Part shown: positions 17,320-25,018 of the stretch, one piece after another
How positions within the stretch are numbered: position 1 is the first letter of the stretch
Layout of the letters: each line of letters begins with the position of its first letter
DNA from: Sulfitobacter sp. HNIBRBA3233
GTDB lineage: Bacteria > Pseudomonadota > Alphaproteobacteria > Rhodobacterales > Rhodobacteraceae
Assembly: GCF_040149665.1 (NCBI RefSeq)
Contig: NZ_JBEFLP010000005.1
Location: forward strand, 1-64,000
Length of the DNA stretch: 64,000 bases
Direction: 5' to 3'
Notes under the pieces: generated by a model
What the model was told of the DNA's origin: nothing
Seen by the model: the letters and a program-made list of their open reading frames with translations, nothing else
Databases searched by the model: none
Made by a program: the position numbers and the translations under genes

Positions 17320-17491
17320 ACAGGCATTTGCCTTTCCGATAGCCATAAACGGATGGTCCATCGACGAGCCCGAGCGGGTCTGCCTGCATGTACCTCCCGT
17401 TGTCGTACCATACTCCCGCATCCAGTTCCCGATACCCGGTTTGACGCAAGAGTTTTTCATCAGTTGAGGACGCGCGATCGGGTGCGGTCAT
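17320..17491 (-). pseudogene. RHS/YD-repeat core remnant
   Basis: In the 427-base gap between dgoK and the sensor kinase, one minus-strand frame encodes GYRELDAGVWYDNGRYMQADPLGL followed by SVYGY, here cited as separate landmarks near 17437-17329. This matches the conserved RHS core (tyrosine-rich repeat, then a GRY..xDPxGL..G...YxY block). Only about 55 codons of resemblance remain and the reading soon turns to basic low-complexity sequence, so it is a decayed fragment of a large RHS toxin or adhesin gene. The rest of the gap shows no gene. Confidence 0.6.
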
Positions 17492-17559
17492 CTGTCTGGC
17501 CTGTTAACGTGACAACTCCCGCGCTGAACATCCTCGTGGCCTGTCTGGAGGGGTCTCCC

Positions 17560-19524
17560 CTACCCTCCCTCAGCGCCCTCTGCCGCCGGCAGCCAGACGG
17601 TGAACTCCGCCCCGCCCTCCGCATGGTTGCGCACCGAGATAATCCCCCCTGCCCGCTGGATCAATGTCTGCGAGATCGACAGGCCCAGCCCGGTCCCCTC
17701 GCCCGGCTTGGTGGTGAAGAACGGGTCGAACACCGAGCCGAGCAGGTCTTCGCGCACCCCCGGCCCGCTGTCGCGCACCACCAGCGCCACGCCGTCTTGC
17801 CCTTCGCGCTCTGCGGGCCTCAGCGCGATCTCGATCTGCCCTGCCCCGCCGATGGCCTGTACCGCATTGACGATCAGGTTCACCACGACCTGTTGCACCT
17901 CGCCGGAAGCCACCCGGACGGCTGGCACTTCGTCGAGGTCGCATGTCACCTCGATCCCGCCCCGCCCGACCAAGTGATCCACCAGCACGAGGCAATCCTG
18001 CACCAGCGGGCGCAGCGCCACGTCGTCTTCGCAATCGGAGAATTCCGAGGGGCTGGCAAATTTCAGAAGTTTTCCGACGATCACCTCGATGCGCGAAACC
18101 TGACGGTCGATCAGCGCCAGTTCAGTCTCGACCGGGGCGGCCCCCTGCCCCAGAGTTTCGCGGATCACGTCGACATTGCCCTGAATGACCGCCACGGGGT
18201 TGTGGATCTCATGCGCGACCCCGGCGGTGATCTCGCCGATCGAGGCCAGCTTCTCACTCATGACCAATTGCCGGAAAGTCTGCTCCAGCTTCTCGTTTGC
18301 CTCGCGCAGCTCGGCGGTGCGTTGGTCGACGCGTTGGTTGAGGTCCTGGTTCCAGCGCCGAAGCTGGCGGTCCCGCTCCTGCACTTGCTCCAGAAGCCAA
18401 TCGAGGTGATGCGCCACTGCGCCGATCTCTCCCTTGGCGGACACCGGCCCGATCCGCGCCGAAAGCTCGCCCCGCCCGACGCTGTCCATCACCTTTGTCA
18501 TCCGTTCCAGGGGCGCGAAGATACCGCGCGCCAGCCAGAGAAACACCGGGGCCGAAAGCGCCAGCACGGCAAAGAACGCCGCCAGCATCCACCAGAAGGC
18601 CTCACGTTTCTCTTGCGTGAAAGGCGCCTCCAGAAAGCCCACGTAGAGCATCCCGACCCGTTTGCCGAAACTGTCGGTGATCGGCTTGTAGCCCGAGATG
18701 TACCAGTCGTTCACCACGAAGGCGCGGTCGAGCCATGTGCGTCCCTCGACCAGCACGGATTCGTGCACCACGGCCGACACGCGTGTGCCGAGCGCGCGAA
18801 CGTCCTCGAAAAGCCGCACGTTGGTCGAGATGCGCAGGTCATCCAGAAAAAGCGTCGCCGTGCCCTGCCGATCCCCGCCGGTGATCGCGTTGAGATAGAC
18901 CAGATCGTTGATCGTATCGATGAAGTTAAGGTTGCGGTTCAAAAGCACCCCACCCACCAGCACGCCATTGCTGCCGTTCATCTGCACCGGACTTGCGGCA
19001 TGGACGACCATACCGCGATCCTCGATCACCTTGTCGGTCGGCACGGCGGCGGGCGTGGCAACTACAGGGAGGCGGGCGCGGATTGCCAGAGGTTCCGACA
19101 GCATTGTCAGCCGGTCGGCGTCGAAGACGTCGATCCGCGCCACCCCCTGCCCCGCCAGGGCCGCCGCGATCACCGGCCAGTCGCGCGCCTCGTCCTGTGC
19201 CGCCGCTTCCGGCAGGAACCGCAGGAAGTCGAGGCCAAGCCGGTCACGGGTCCGGGCAAAGAAACGCGACTGCTCCTCAGCCGGGCGGCGCATCAGGTCT
19301 CGGAAGGCGACCGAGCCGGCGACGGCATCCAGTTCATCCCGGGTCTGGTCGAGCAGCCGCGCAAGGTACTGGCTGGCGATCTTGAGGTCGCTCTCGACAT
19401 TGGCGATCAGCACCTCGTCGTAATCCGCCGTCCAGCGCGACATGCCCAAGAGCAGCAGCAGCGGCATCAATACGATCAGCGGTGTGAGCGCCAGGATCAG
19501 CAGGCGGAGGCGGACAGAGGTCAT
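17560..19524 (-). CDS. Membrane sensor histidine kinase (Cache-HAMP-HisKA-HATPase)
   Basis: Two-component sensor, 654 residues. One membrane helix lies at about 8-28 and a second at 311-333, enclosing a periplasmic region of about 280 residues with Cache-like features (VVHASPV-type core, GVLVGGVLLN, SGYKPITDSFGKRVGMLYVGF). HAMP about 332-385, coiled coil 385-420, dimerisation/phosphoacceptor helix with AHEIHNP (His438), then an ATPase domain with VVVNLIVNAVQAI (N box), DSGPGVR (G1), FFTTKPGEGTGLGL (F and G2). There is no receiver domain and no adjacent regulator. The nearest DNA-binding regulator is the NtrC-like gene at 37848, beyond the formate island. That pairing is inference. Ligand unknown. 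Confidence 0.9.
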   Translation of the reverse strand: MTSVRLRLLILALTPLIVLMPLLLLLGMSRWTADYDEVLIANVESDLKIASQYLARLLDQTRDELDAVAGSVAFRDLMRRPAEEQSRFFARTRDRLGLDFLRFLPEAAAQDEARDWPVIAAALAGQGVARIDVFDADRLTMLSEPLAIRARLPVVATPAAVPTDKVIEDRGMVVHAASPVQMNGSNGVLVGGVLLNRNLNFIDTINDLVYLNAITGGDRQGTATLFLDDLRISTNVRLFEDVRALGTRVSAVVHESVLVEGRTWLDRAFVVNDWYISGYKPITDSFGKRVGMLYVGFLEAPFTQEKREAFWWMLAAFFAVLALSAPVFLWLARGIFAPLERMTKVMDSVGRGELSARIGPVSAKGEIGAVAHHLDWLLEQVQERDRQLRRWNQDLNQRVDQRTAELREANEKLEQTFRQLVMSEKLASIGEITAGVAHEIHNPVAVIQGNVDVIRETLGQGAAPVETELALIDRQVSRIEVIVGKLLKFASPSEFSDCEDDVALRPLVQDCLVLVDHLVGRGGIEVTCDLDEVPAVRVASGEVQQVVVNLIVNAVQAIGGAGQIEIALRPAEREGQDGVALVVRDSGPGVREDLLGSVFDPFFTTKPGEGTGLGLSISQTLIQRAGGIISVRNHAEGGAEFTVWLPAAEGAEGG

Positions 19525-19667
19525 GGGTTTTCCCGGCAGGTTGCGCCCAGACTAGCCGCGCCAGCCCCCGTGGTGAAGCACTCCTGCCCCGATCCGCCGC
19601 AAATAGCGGGGTTTCAGGGCAGTTGTCAGGCCTGAAAAATGTTAATCCTATGTTTTATATTGGTTTT

Positions 19668-20795
19668 TCAAGTTGTCAGCTGACAATTTCGACTATTGGC
19701 CACCGCCGCGAGCATGGGAGAGAGGGAAAACCGCCCGTCGCGGGCCATTTGCGTCAATCGCCGCAGGTAAGCGCCTGGGCTGCGGATCGTCGCGGCCTTT
19801 TCAAGCAGGCAGACCACCGTCACCGCTGCGCTTTCGGCACCCATGTCGCGTTTTGCCTCAAGGAGCACCGGCGGGTCAATCCCCAGCATTGGGGCGATCC
19901 GGTCACTGACCCGCACAAGATCATGCCAATCGCGCAGCCTCTCCGGGAAGAAGGCCCGCATTTCCTTGCAAGCCTCCAGAACATCCTGAAGCGTCACGCC
20001 TCTGTCTTTCGTCGATGCGGGATTGTTGTCAGCCGTCGGGGGTTTCTCAGCTCCCGTGCTTTCAGAGTCAGAATAGGGTTTATTTGAATCCTGTATGTGC
20101 CGCTCATTTTGGCTGTCCCTGGCGCTCACCCGGCTTGTCGGTGCGGCGCAGGTGAGGGGCTCGGGGGCAGGGGCATCGTCCAGGCAAAGAGCCGCGCGCA
20201 ACTCGGTTTCTACGGCATCGAGGCATTCTGCATCGGGCTTGCGCCGCAGTATCCGGCCGACCTCCTGCGCGAGGGCCTCTGCGCCGCCCTGACGGATCAG
20301 CGCGTGACGCAGGACCAGTATACGGTCACGCTGTGCCAGAAGCCGGGCCTGCCGTGCCTCGGCATTTCGCGCAGCGGTCTCGATCTCGTCGGCCTGAATG
20401 ACCAGCGGGGACAGGTCGAACCCGAAGGCGAGGGCGATCTTGCCGCCATGGTTGCGGGCAAAGCGTTTGCGGTTAGGGCTGTCATGGCGGATCAGCAGGC
20501 CCAGCTGAACGAGCCGCGCCAGATGCCGCCGCAGGGTGCTCTCGGGCATCCCGTGCAGCCGCTCCGACAGCCGCGCGTTGGAGGCAAAGACGATCCCGGC
20601 GGGGCCGGAGGGAACCTCGCGCGAGGGCAGGAAGCTCAACAGTGCTTTCAGCACGGTGAGCGTGCGGTGCGAGAGTTCGAAATCTTCGGCAGCGGTTGTC
20701 AGCCGGTCGAGCAGCGCCCATTTATCCGGGCCCTCCGCTGGGGTCAGGACAGCCTCTCCGGGCCCTCCGAATGCAGTTCGGAAAGTGGTTTTCAT
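19668..20795 (-). CDS. repC: Plasmid replication initiator RepC
   Basis: Initiator of a repABC replicon, 375 residues. The N-terminal winged-helix part has KWALLDRLTTAAEDFELSHRTLTVLKALLSFLP (landmarks around residues 25-58), then VFASNARLSERLHGMPESTLRRHLARLVQLGLL (68-101) and SPNRKRFARN, all diagnostic of RepC. A variable middle (about 215-255) is followed by the conserved C-terminus (GVTLQDVLEACKEM, RDWHDLVRVSD, GAYLRRLTQMARDG). Third gene of the operon, 178 bases after repB, with an antisense RNA in that gap. In this family the origin lies inside repC. Low AT-rich stretch noted separately. Confidence 0.95.
   Translation of the reverse strand: MKTTFRTAFGGPGEAVLTPAEGPDKWALLDRLTTAAEDFELSHRTLTVLKALLSFLPSREVPSGPAGIVFASNARLSERLHGMPESTLRRHLARLVQLGLLIRHDSPNRKRFARNHGGKIALAFGFDLSPLVIQADEIETAARNAEARQARLLAQRDRILVLRHALIRQGGAEALAQEVGRILRRKPDAECLDAVETELRAALCLDDAPAPEPLTCAAPTSRVSARDSQNERHIQDSNKPYSDSESTGAEKPPTADNNPASTKDRGVTLQDVLEACKEMRAFFPERLRDWHDLVRVSDRIAPMLGIDPPVLLEAKRDMGAESAAVTVVCLLEKAATIRSPGAYLRRLTQMARDGRFSLSPMLAAVANSRNCQLTT
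19673..19686. other. Candidate parS: 14-bp perfect palindrome at the 3' end of repC
   Basis: TTGTCAGCTGACAA is a perfect palindrome lying over the last codons of repC. With its flanking G it fits 15 of 16 positions that I recall for the repABC centromere consensus GTTNNNNGCNNNNAAC (final base T instead of C). A position at or just after repC is known for some repABC parS sites (for example R. etli p42d). A weaker relative, TTGTCAGGCCTGA, sits about 50 bases further down at 19623-19635. RepB would be the binding protein. Confidence 0.5.
20030..20115. other. AT-richer stretch inside repC, candidate oriV
   Basis: Within the high-GC repC gene, the segment around TTTCAGAGTCAGAATAGGG and TTTATTTGAATCCTG is clearly richer in A and T than its surroundings and falls in the poorly conserved hinge of the protein. 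For repABC plasmids the replication origin has been mapped inside repC in such an AT-rich region. The exact boundaries here are a guess. Confidence 0.35.
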
Positions 20796-20846
20796 GTCAA
20801 AATCACGAAAGACAACAAAATACCGGCCCTATCCCGACGGGTAGAG

Positions 20847-20875
20847 TTGACACAGATAAATCTTTGGGGCTATCT
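20847..20875 (+). promoter_or_regulatory. Promoter of the repB-repC antisense RNA
   Basis: TTGACA (20847-20852), 17 bases, then CTATCT (20870-20875): a perfect -35 box, ideal spacing and a fair -10, on the strand opposite repABC. Transcription would start near 20882 and end at the hairpin 18 bases further on. Confidence 0.75.
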
Positions 20876-20881
20876 CGAAGG

Positions 20882-20933
20882 TGCAAAGTTTGAGAAGGGC
20901 CTTCCGGGATTTATCCTGGGGGGCTTTTCTTTT
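20882..20933 (+). ncRNA. Antisense counter-transcribed RNA (incA-type ctRNA) of the repABC replicon
   Basis: Short RNA of about 50 nt inferred between the promoter at 20847-20875 and the terminator at 20899-20933, in the repB-repC gap and antisense to the repC leader. Known repABC plasmids carry such an RNA here; it represses repC expression post-transcriptionally, sets copy number and causes incompatibility. The start point is inferred from promoter spacing and has not been mapped. Confidence 0.75.
20899..20933 (+). terminator. Intrinsic terminator of the antisense RNA
   Basis: GCCTTCCGGGA (20899-20909), loop TTTA, and TCCTGGGGGGC (20914-20924) pair along 11 positions including three G-U wobbles, followed by TTTTCTTTT. 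On the plus strand this ends the ctRNA. In repABC RNAs the same hairpin is also the loop that contacts the repC leader. Confidence 0.75.
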
Positions 20934-20973
20934 GTGGTCCTGATGTGCCTCCTGTTGCTACGTCCTCAATGTC

Positions 20974-21969
20974 TCACGCGCGGGTCTTCTGCCAGCGGTC
21001 GTGAATCTCTTGCATCAGCTCTTCCGCATGTGCGTCGAGCCAAGTGTCGAACCCTTCGGCGGCGCGCGCCGGAACCGTGAGTGTCACCCCCCGTTTGCCG
21101 CTGCGGATGTCCGCCACTGCCTTGCCGTCACGGCTGCGCAGGGTGCGCGGCTTGGCCGAAGCGGTGGGGGAGGGGGCCTTCTTCGCCGGGGTGGCGCTGG
21201 CACGGGTGAAAACCGCCTCGAAACGCTCGTCCGAGGTCAGAGTGCCCCATTCCGGCAGGTTCGTGTAATTGCGCGCACGCGACTTTGCGGCGGGATCCTC
21301 GAAAAGCTTCACCAGCGCCATCCACCGGTCGCGTCCGATGCCGGGGGCGGAGCCGACCTGCCGCAGGAAAGGCAGGTCGAAAGCATGTCCCACTTTCAGC
21401 ATGCGGCTGACCATCGGCAGGTCGATCGAGAGCGCATCCGCGATTGTCTGCCGGTCATGGCCGCCCGCATCGAGCTGTGCGGCGAAACTGGCCTTCTCGA
21501 TGAAGGAGAGATCCTGCCGCGCCGTGTTCTCCTGGCCCTGTGCCATCACCAGCGCGTGGTCGTCGAGCTGGCGCACCATCGCTTTCACGGGCATGCCCAG
21601 CGATTTCAGCGCGTTCAACCGGCGCCGCCCGTAGACGATCTCGAACCGTCCCGGCTTTGAAGGGTGCGGGCGCACGAGGACGGGCACCTGTTGGCCATAG
21701 GATTTCATGCTCTCTTCGAGCTGTTTCTGGGCCTGAACATCGGTCCCTAAACGGTCCTCGACCCCGGCCATGTCGATCAGCGCGGCGTCGAGTTCCTGAA
21801 CCGCGTTCTCCTGCATCCGGTTCAGCGAGGATTGCAGCGCGCCGACGGCCCCGCGGGGCATCAGGCTCGGTTTCGCGCCCGGTTTAGGCTCTGAGGTGGG
21901 CTGATTGTCCCTGTTTTCGGGTTTCGGACCCGGTGTCGTGCCGGTGGAAAGGATACCTTTGCGTGCCAT
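20974..21969 (-). CDS. repB: Plasmid partitioning protein RepB (ParB family)
   Basis: Centromere-binding protein of the segregation system, 331 residues. The ParB N-terminal domain shows VPVLVRPHPSKPGRFEIVYGRRRLNA (landmarks about 96-121), then the arginine patch region ENTARQDLSFIEKASFAAQ and a helix-turn-helix (RQTIADALSIDLPMVSRML, about 178-196). A basic Ala/Pro linker leads to a C-terminal dimerisation part. The start ATG at 21969 overlaps the repA stop as TAATG, so an upstream start at 21981 is unlikely. RepB loads on parS and, with RepA, positions the plasmid. Confidence 0.95.
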   Translation of the reverse strand: MARKGILSTGTTPGPKPENRDNQPTSEPKPGAKPSLMPRGAVGALQSSLNRMQENAVQELDAALIDMAGVEDRLGTDVQAQKQLEESMKSYGQQVPVLVRPHPSKPGRFEIVYGRRRLNALKSLGMPVKAMVRQLDDHALVMAQGQENTARQDLSFIEKASFAAQLDAGGHDRQTIADALSIDLPMVSRMLKVGHAFDLPFLRQVGSAPGIGRDRWMALVKLFEDPAAKSRARNYTNLPEWGTLTSDERFEAVFTRASATPAKKAPSPTASAKPRTLRSRDGKAVADIRSGKRGVTLTVPARAAEGFDTWLDAHAEELMQEIHDRWQKTRA

Positions 21970-23144
21970 TAGCGCCCCCATGCTTTCTGGATCATGGATT
22001 CGATCTCGTCATTCACAAGATTGAGTGAATCCACCGCACGGTCGTAGGTGTTGCGGTGGAATTGCGAGCGGTCGACTTCGTATATCGTCTGGTGTGTCAG
22101 CCCTGCATCCGAGATCGCGGTGGACTTGAGCATCGGGGCGACCATGACCTCCTCGTCGAAGAGCTGCCGCAGGAAGGACAGCACCTGTTGCTGCGGCCCG
22201 TCGTTCGGCTCGTAGCGATTAATGAGGAAGCGCAGGAAGTCGAACTCCATGCTTGCGCCCGCGTTAGAGACTACATCCAGAAGATCCGCGCTCATCTGCA
22301 GGAACTGCGACATGGAGGCCACGTCGAGCATGTTGGGCACTACGGTGATCAACACGGAGGTCGAAGCGCAGAGGGCCGACATGGTGAGATAGCCCAGTTG
22401 CGGTGGACAATCGAAGATCACCAGGTCGTAATTTTGCTCTACGTCCTGCAAAGAGGTGGCGAGCCGCGAGAAGAACGGCGGCTGCATGTTGTTGAGCAGG
22501 GCCTGCGGCGTCTCATGCTCGAATTCCTGCAGCATCAGCCCGCCGGGGGCGAGGTCGATGCCGGTAAAGAAGGTCTTCCGGATGACATCCGCCAGCGGCA
22601 CCGGATCGTCGTAGCGAATGGCGTCGTAGATCGTGCCGGAATTGAGGAAATCATACTCGGGACGATAGCCAAACAGCGTTGTTAGAGACGCTTGCGGGTC
22701 GATATCGACGCACAGCACCCGGTAGCCCTTGAGCGCCAGTCGCTGTGCCGCATGGATCGCGCTGGTGGTCTTGCCACTGCCGCCTTTGAAGTTCAGGAAG
22801 GACAGGACCTGCAACTTGTCGCCCTCGCGCCGGCCGCGCTGGTAGGCGCCGCGGGATTTGGCGGTGGATTCGAGCGTGCGACGGATCTCAAGCAGGTCTT
22901 CGGCCGAGTAGTGACGCCGGCCGCCGGGGCTGGTGTGCACCTCGGTGACCTTGCCATCGAAATGCAGCTTGCGCAGGAAACTCGTCGAAATCCCAAGAAG
23001 TTCAGCGGCTTCACCGGCCGAAAAACGGCGAAGTTCCTTGCGCGCATCGGGCGCGAAGATCTTCATCATGTGACTTTCCAACGCCCCGGAAAGCGTTTCC
23101 GCGTTCCGGCGGATCCGTGTATTGATGTGGACGGTATTTGTCAC
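21969..23144 (-). CDS. repA: Plasmid partitioning ATPase RepA (ParA family)
   Basis: Walker-type ATPase that segregates the plasmid and represses the operon with RepB, 391 residues. N-terminal part (about 37-75) has a MerR-like helix-turn-helix (FSAGEAAELLGISTSFLRKL). The deviant Walker A FKGGSGKTT is at about 118-126, Walker A' VDIDPQASLTTLFG about 145-158, and VIFDCPPQLGYLTMSAL about 240. The GTG at 23144 follows GAGGGCAG; a start at the later Met-Met (about residue 26) is possible. First gene of the repABC operon; the upstream gap carries an AGTAACG inverted repeat that may be its operator. Confidence 0.95.
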   Translation of the reverse strand: MTNTVHINTRIRRNAETLSGALESHMMKIFAPDARKELRRFSAGEAAELLGISTSFLRKLHFDGKVTEVHTSPGGRRHYSAEDLLEIRRTLESTAKSRGAYQRGRREGDKLQVLSFLNFKGGSGKTTSAIHAAQRLALKGYRVLCVDIDPQASLTTLFGYRPEYDFLNSGTIYDAIRYDDPVPLADVIRKTFFTGIDLAPGGLMLQEFEHETPQALLNNMQPPFFSRLATSLQDVEQNYDLVIFDCPPQLGYLTMSALCASTSVLITVVPNMLDVASMSQFLQMSADLLDVVSNAGASMEFDFLRFLINRYEPNDGPQQQVLSFLRQLFDEEVMVAPMLKSTAISDAGLTHQTIYEVDRSQFHRNTYDRAVDSLNLVNDEIESMIQKAWGR

Positions 23145-23160
23145 ATCTGCCCTCGCTCTC

Positions 23161-23200
23161 AGTAACGCTATTATTCGGCAGCGCTTTTGTTACCGTTACT
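23161..23200. promoter_or_regulatory. Inverted repeat AGTAACG...CGTTACT upstream of repA
   Basis: AGTAACG (23161-23167) and CGTTACT (23194-23200) are exact inverted repeats flanking 26 bases. The inner GTTAC at 23190-23194 repeats the motif. They start 16 bases before the repA GTG. RepA/RepB autorepression in repABC plasmids acts at an operator in this place, so this is a reasonable candidate. No clear -10/-35 pair could be fixed. Confidence 0.4.
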
Positions 23201-23603
23201 TAATGCTATTCATGCTGAGTGCGCAACAGATTCTTGTGCGACCGCTGTGGAGGCCCCGGGGGCCGAATATGCCCGACGCGGCACCATGCTATGTTGGATC
23301 TGCCTAAAGCACGGAAAACAAAAATCTTTTCGTGGATCGCCTTGCTGTCATGCGGCATGACTGCCTGTTCCGGGGGATGCCCGAAACAGCCAAGTTAGAG
23401 CCACATAAGGGGCGCTGGGGGGAATCATCCGGGCCTTCGCAGGCACAGTTGGACATCTTGTCCTTTTTGTCCTTCCTTGCCTGCGCATCCTGGCCTTCTT
23501 GTCCCAAGGCGCGCTTTTTGGCAGCACGGGTCTGGCCTCCGCCCGCATCTGCTGACAAGTTGCGCAAAAGGGGCAGGACCCCGCTGAAGAGGGCCGCCGC
23601 GGA
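23201..23603. other. Intergenic region between repA and tupB
   Basis: About 400 bases between divergent repA and tupB, with no convincing gene. It holds a GC-rich palindromic patch (GGCCCCGGGGGCC, near 23252), and a pyrimidine-rich block with the element TGTCC repeated at 23459-23463, 23468-23472 and 23500-23504, the first forming GGACA-TCT-TGTCC (23451-23463) with its neighbour. A half of the parS-like palindrome (GCTGACAA) occurs near 23550. The tup promoter must lie here, but no clean match to a consensus was found. Confidence 0.4.
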
Positions 23604-24308
23604 ATGGTCGATATCTGGAGTGGTTTGACGCAGGCTTTCTGGCTGGTCGTCACGCTCGATGCCGAATTGGTTGAGATCGCGGGCCGCTCGCTTCAGGTGA
23701 CGGTGACGGCGCTGCTCGTTGCCTGCCTCATCGCCCTGCCGCTGGCGGCGCTGGTGGCGGTCAAGCGGTTCCGCGCGCGGCGCTTCGTGATCGCTGTGCT
23801 GAACGCGCTGATGGGGCTGCCGCCGGTGGTCGTGGGGCTGATCGTCTACGTCATGCTGTCACGCTCGGGGCCTTTTGGCGTGCTGGGGCTTCTCTTCACC
23901 CCCACCGCGATGATCATCGCGCAGGTCATCATTATCGTGCCGCTGATCGCCTCGATCGCGCATCAGTCGATCCGGGATCTGTGGCAGGAGTATCATGACC
24001 TGCTGATCTCGATGAACGTCACGCAGGGGCAAAAGATCCGCACGCTTTTGTGGGACAGCCGCCGCGCGCTGCTGACCGCGGCGCTCGCGGGGTTTGGACG
24101 GGCCATCGGCGAGGTCGGGGCGATCATGATCGTCGGCGGCAATATCGACCATGCGACACGGGTGCTGACCACGGCCATCGCGCTTGAGACCGGAAAGGGC
24201 GAGTTCGCACTCGCGCTCGCGCTTGGCTTCGTGTTGATCGGGCTTGCGGTGGCGGTGAACCTCGCGATCCACTGGCTGGGCCGGACCGAGCGGGAGGGAC
24301 GCTGGTGA
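23604..24308 (+). CDS. tupB: Tungstate ABC transporter permease
   Basis: Membrane permease of the TupABC tungstate importer, 234 residues, five to six helices (first at about 28-50). The EAA-type loop for the ATPase is seen in DLWQEYHDLLISMNVTQGQKIRTLLWDSRRALLTAALAGFGRAIGEVGAIMIVGG (landmarks from about 130: SMNVTQ, GRAIGEVG). First gene of a tightly coupled three-gene operon, with its stop overlapping the tupC GTG start. Tungstate supply fits the formate dehydrogenase encoded 9 kb downstream; molybdate cannot be excluded from sequence alone. Confidence 0.92.
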   Translation: MVDIWSGLTQAFWLVVTLDAELVEIAGRSLQVTVTALLVACLIALPLAALVAVKRFRARRFVIAVLNALMGLPPVVVGLIVYVMLSRSGPFGVLGLLFTPTAMIIAQVIIIVPLIASIAHQSIRDLWQEYHDLLISMNVTQGQKIRTLLWDSRRALLTAALAGFGRAIGEVGAIMIVGGNIDHATRVLTTAIALETGKGEFALALALGFVLIGLAVAVNLAIHWLGRTEREGRW

Positions 24309-25018
24309 CGGAATTGTTCCCGATGGTGGCCGAGGGCATCGAAAGCCGCCGCTACGGCCAGACGCTGGTGGGACCGCTGGACCTGACCTTGCCGGGGCAG
24401 GGGGCGACCGTGGTCATCGGCCCGAACGGCGCGGGCAAAACGACCCTGCTGCAGCTTCTGCACGGGACCGCGCGGCTGTCGCGCGGGCGGATTGACTGGG
24501 CCTGCCCGACCGAGGAAGCGCGCCACCACCAGGCCTTCGTCTTCCAGCGGCCGGTGATGCTGCGCCGCTCGGTGCTGGAGAACATCGCCTATCCGCTGCG
24601 ACTGCGCGGTGTCGCGAAAGCCGATGCGCGGGCGCAGGCCGAGGACTGGGCGGCGCGTGTCGGGCTGAGCGCGATGCTGCAGCGGCAGGCGACCGTACTG
24701 TCGGGGGGCGAGCAGCAGAAACTGGCGCTGGCGCGGGCACTGATCTGTGAGCCTAAACTGCTGTTTCTGGACGAACCCTGTGCCGCGCTCGACGGGCGCG
24801 CGACGCGCGAGATCGAGGAAATCCTGCAGCGCGCCAAGGCCGAAGGCACGCGGCTGATCCTGTCGACCCATGATCTGGGTCAGGCGCGGCGGCTGGCTGA
24901 CGCGGTGCTTTTCATGCGTGGCGGGATGATCCACGAAGCCGGTCCCGCTGCGCAATTTTTCGACCAGCCCGCGACCGCCGCGGCGCGGGCGTTTTTAAGA
25001 GGAGACATTGTCGAATGA
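24305..25018 (+). CDS. tupC: Tungstate ABC transporter ATP-binding protein
   Basis: ATPase of the tungstate importer, 237 residues. Walker A GPNGAGKTT (about 39-47), Q-loop FVFQRP (about 79), signature LSGGEQQKLALARAL (about 132-146), Walker B LLFLDEPCAALD (about 153-164) and the switch histidine in STHDL (about 186). It lacks the C-terminal TOBE domain seen in ModC, consistent with the Tup subfamily. GTG start overlaps the tupB stop; its TGA overlaps the tupA start (ATGA). Confidence 0.92.
   Translation: MTELFPMVAEGIESRRYGQTLVGPLDLTLPGQGATVVIGPNGAGKTTLLQLLHGTARLSRGRIDWACPTEEARHHQAFVFQRPVMLRRSVLENIAYPLRLRGVAKADARAQAEDWAARVGLSAMLQRQATVLSGGEQQKLALARALICEPKLLFLDEPCAALDGRATREIEEILQRAKAEGTRLILSTHDLGQARRLADAVLFMRGGMIHEAGPAAQFFDQPATAAARAFLRGDIVE

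Noticed and set aside
17129..17320. C-terminal half of the 120-codon frame near dgoK as a real protein
   Set aside because: Basic low-complexity sequence after the RHS-like part, running into dgoK; only the RHS-like segment is supported as a relic.
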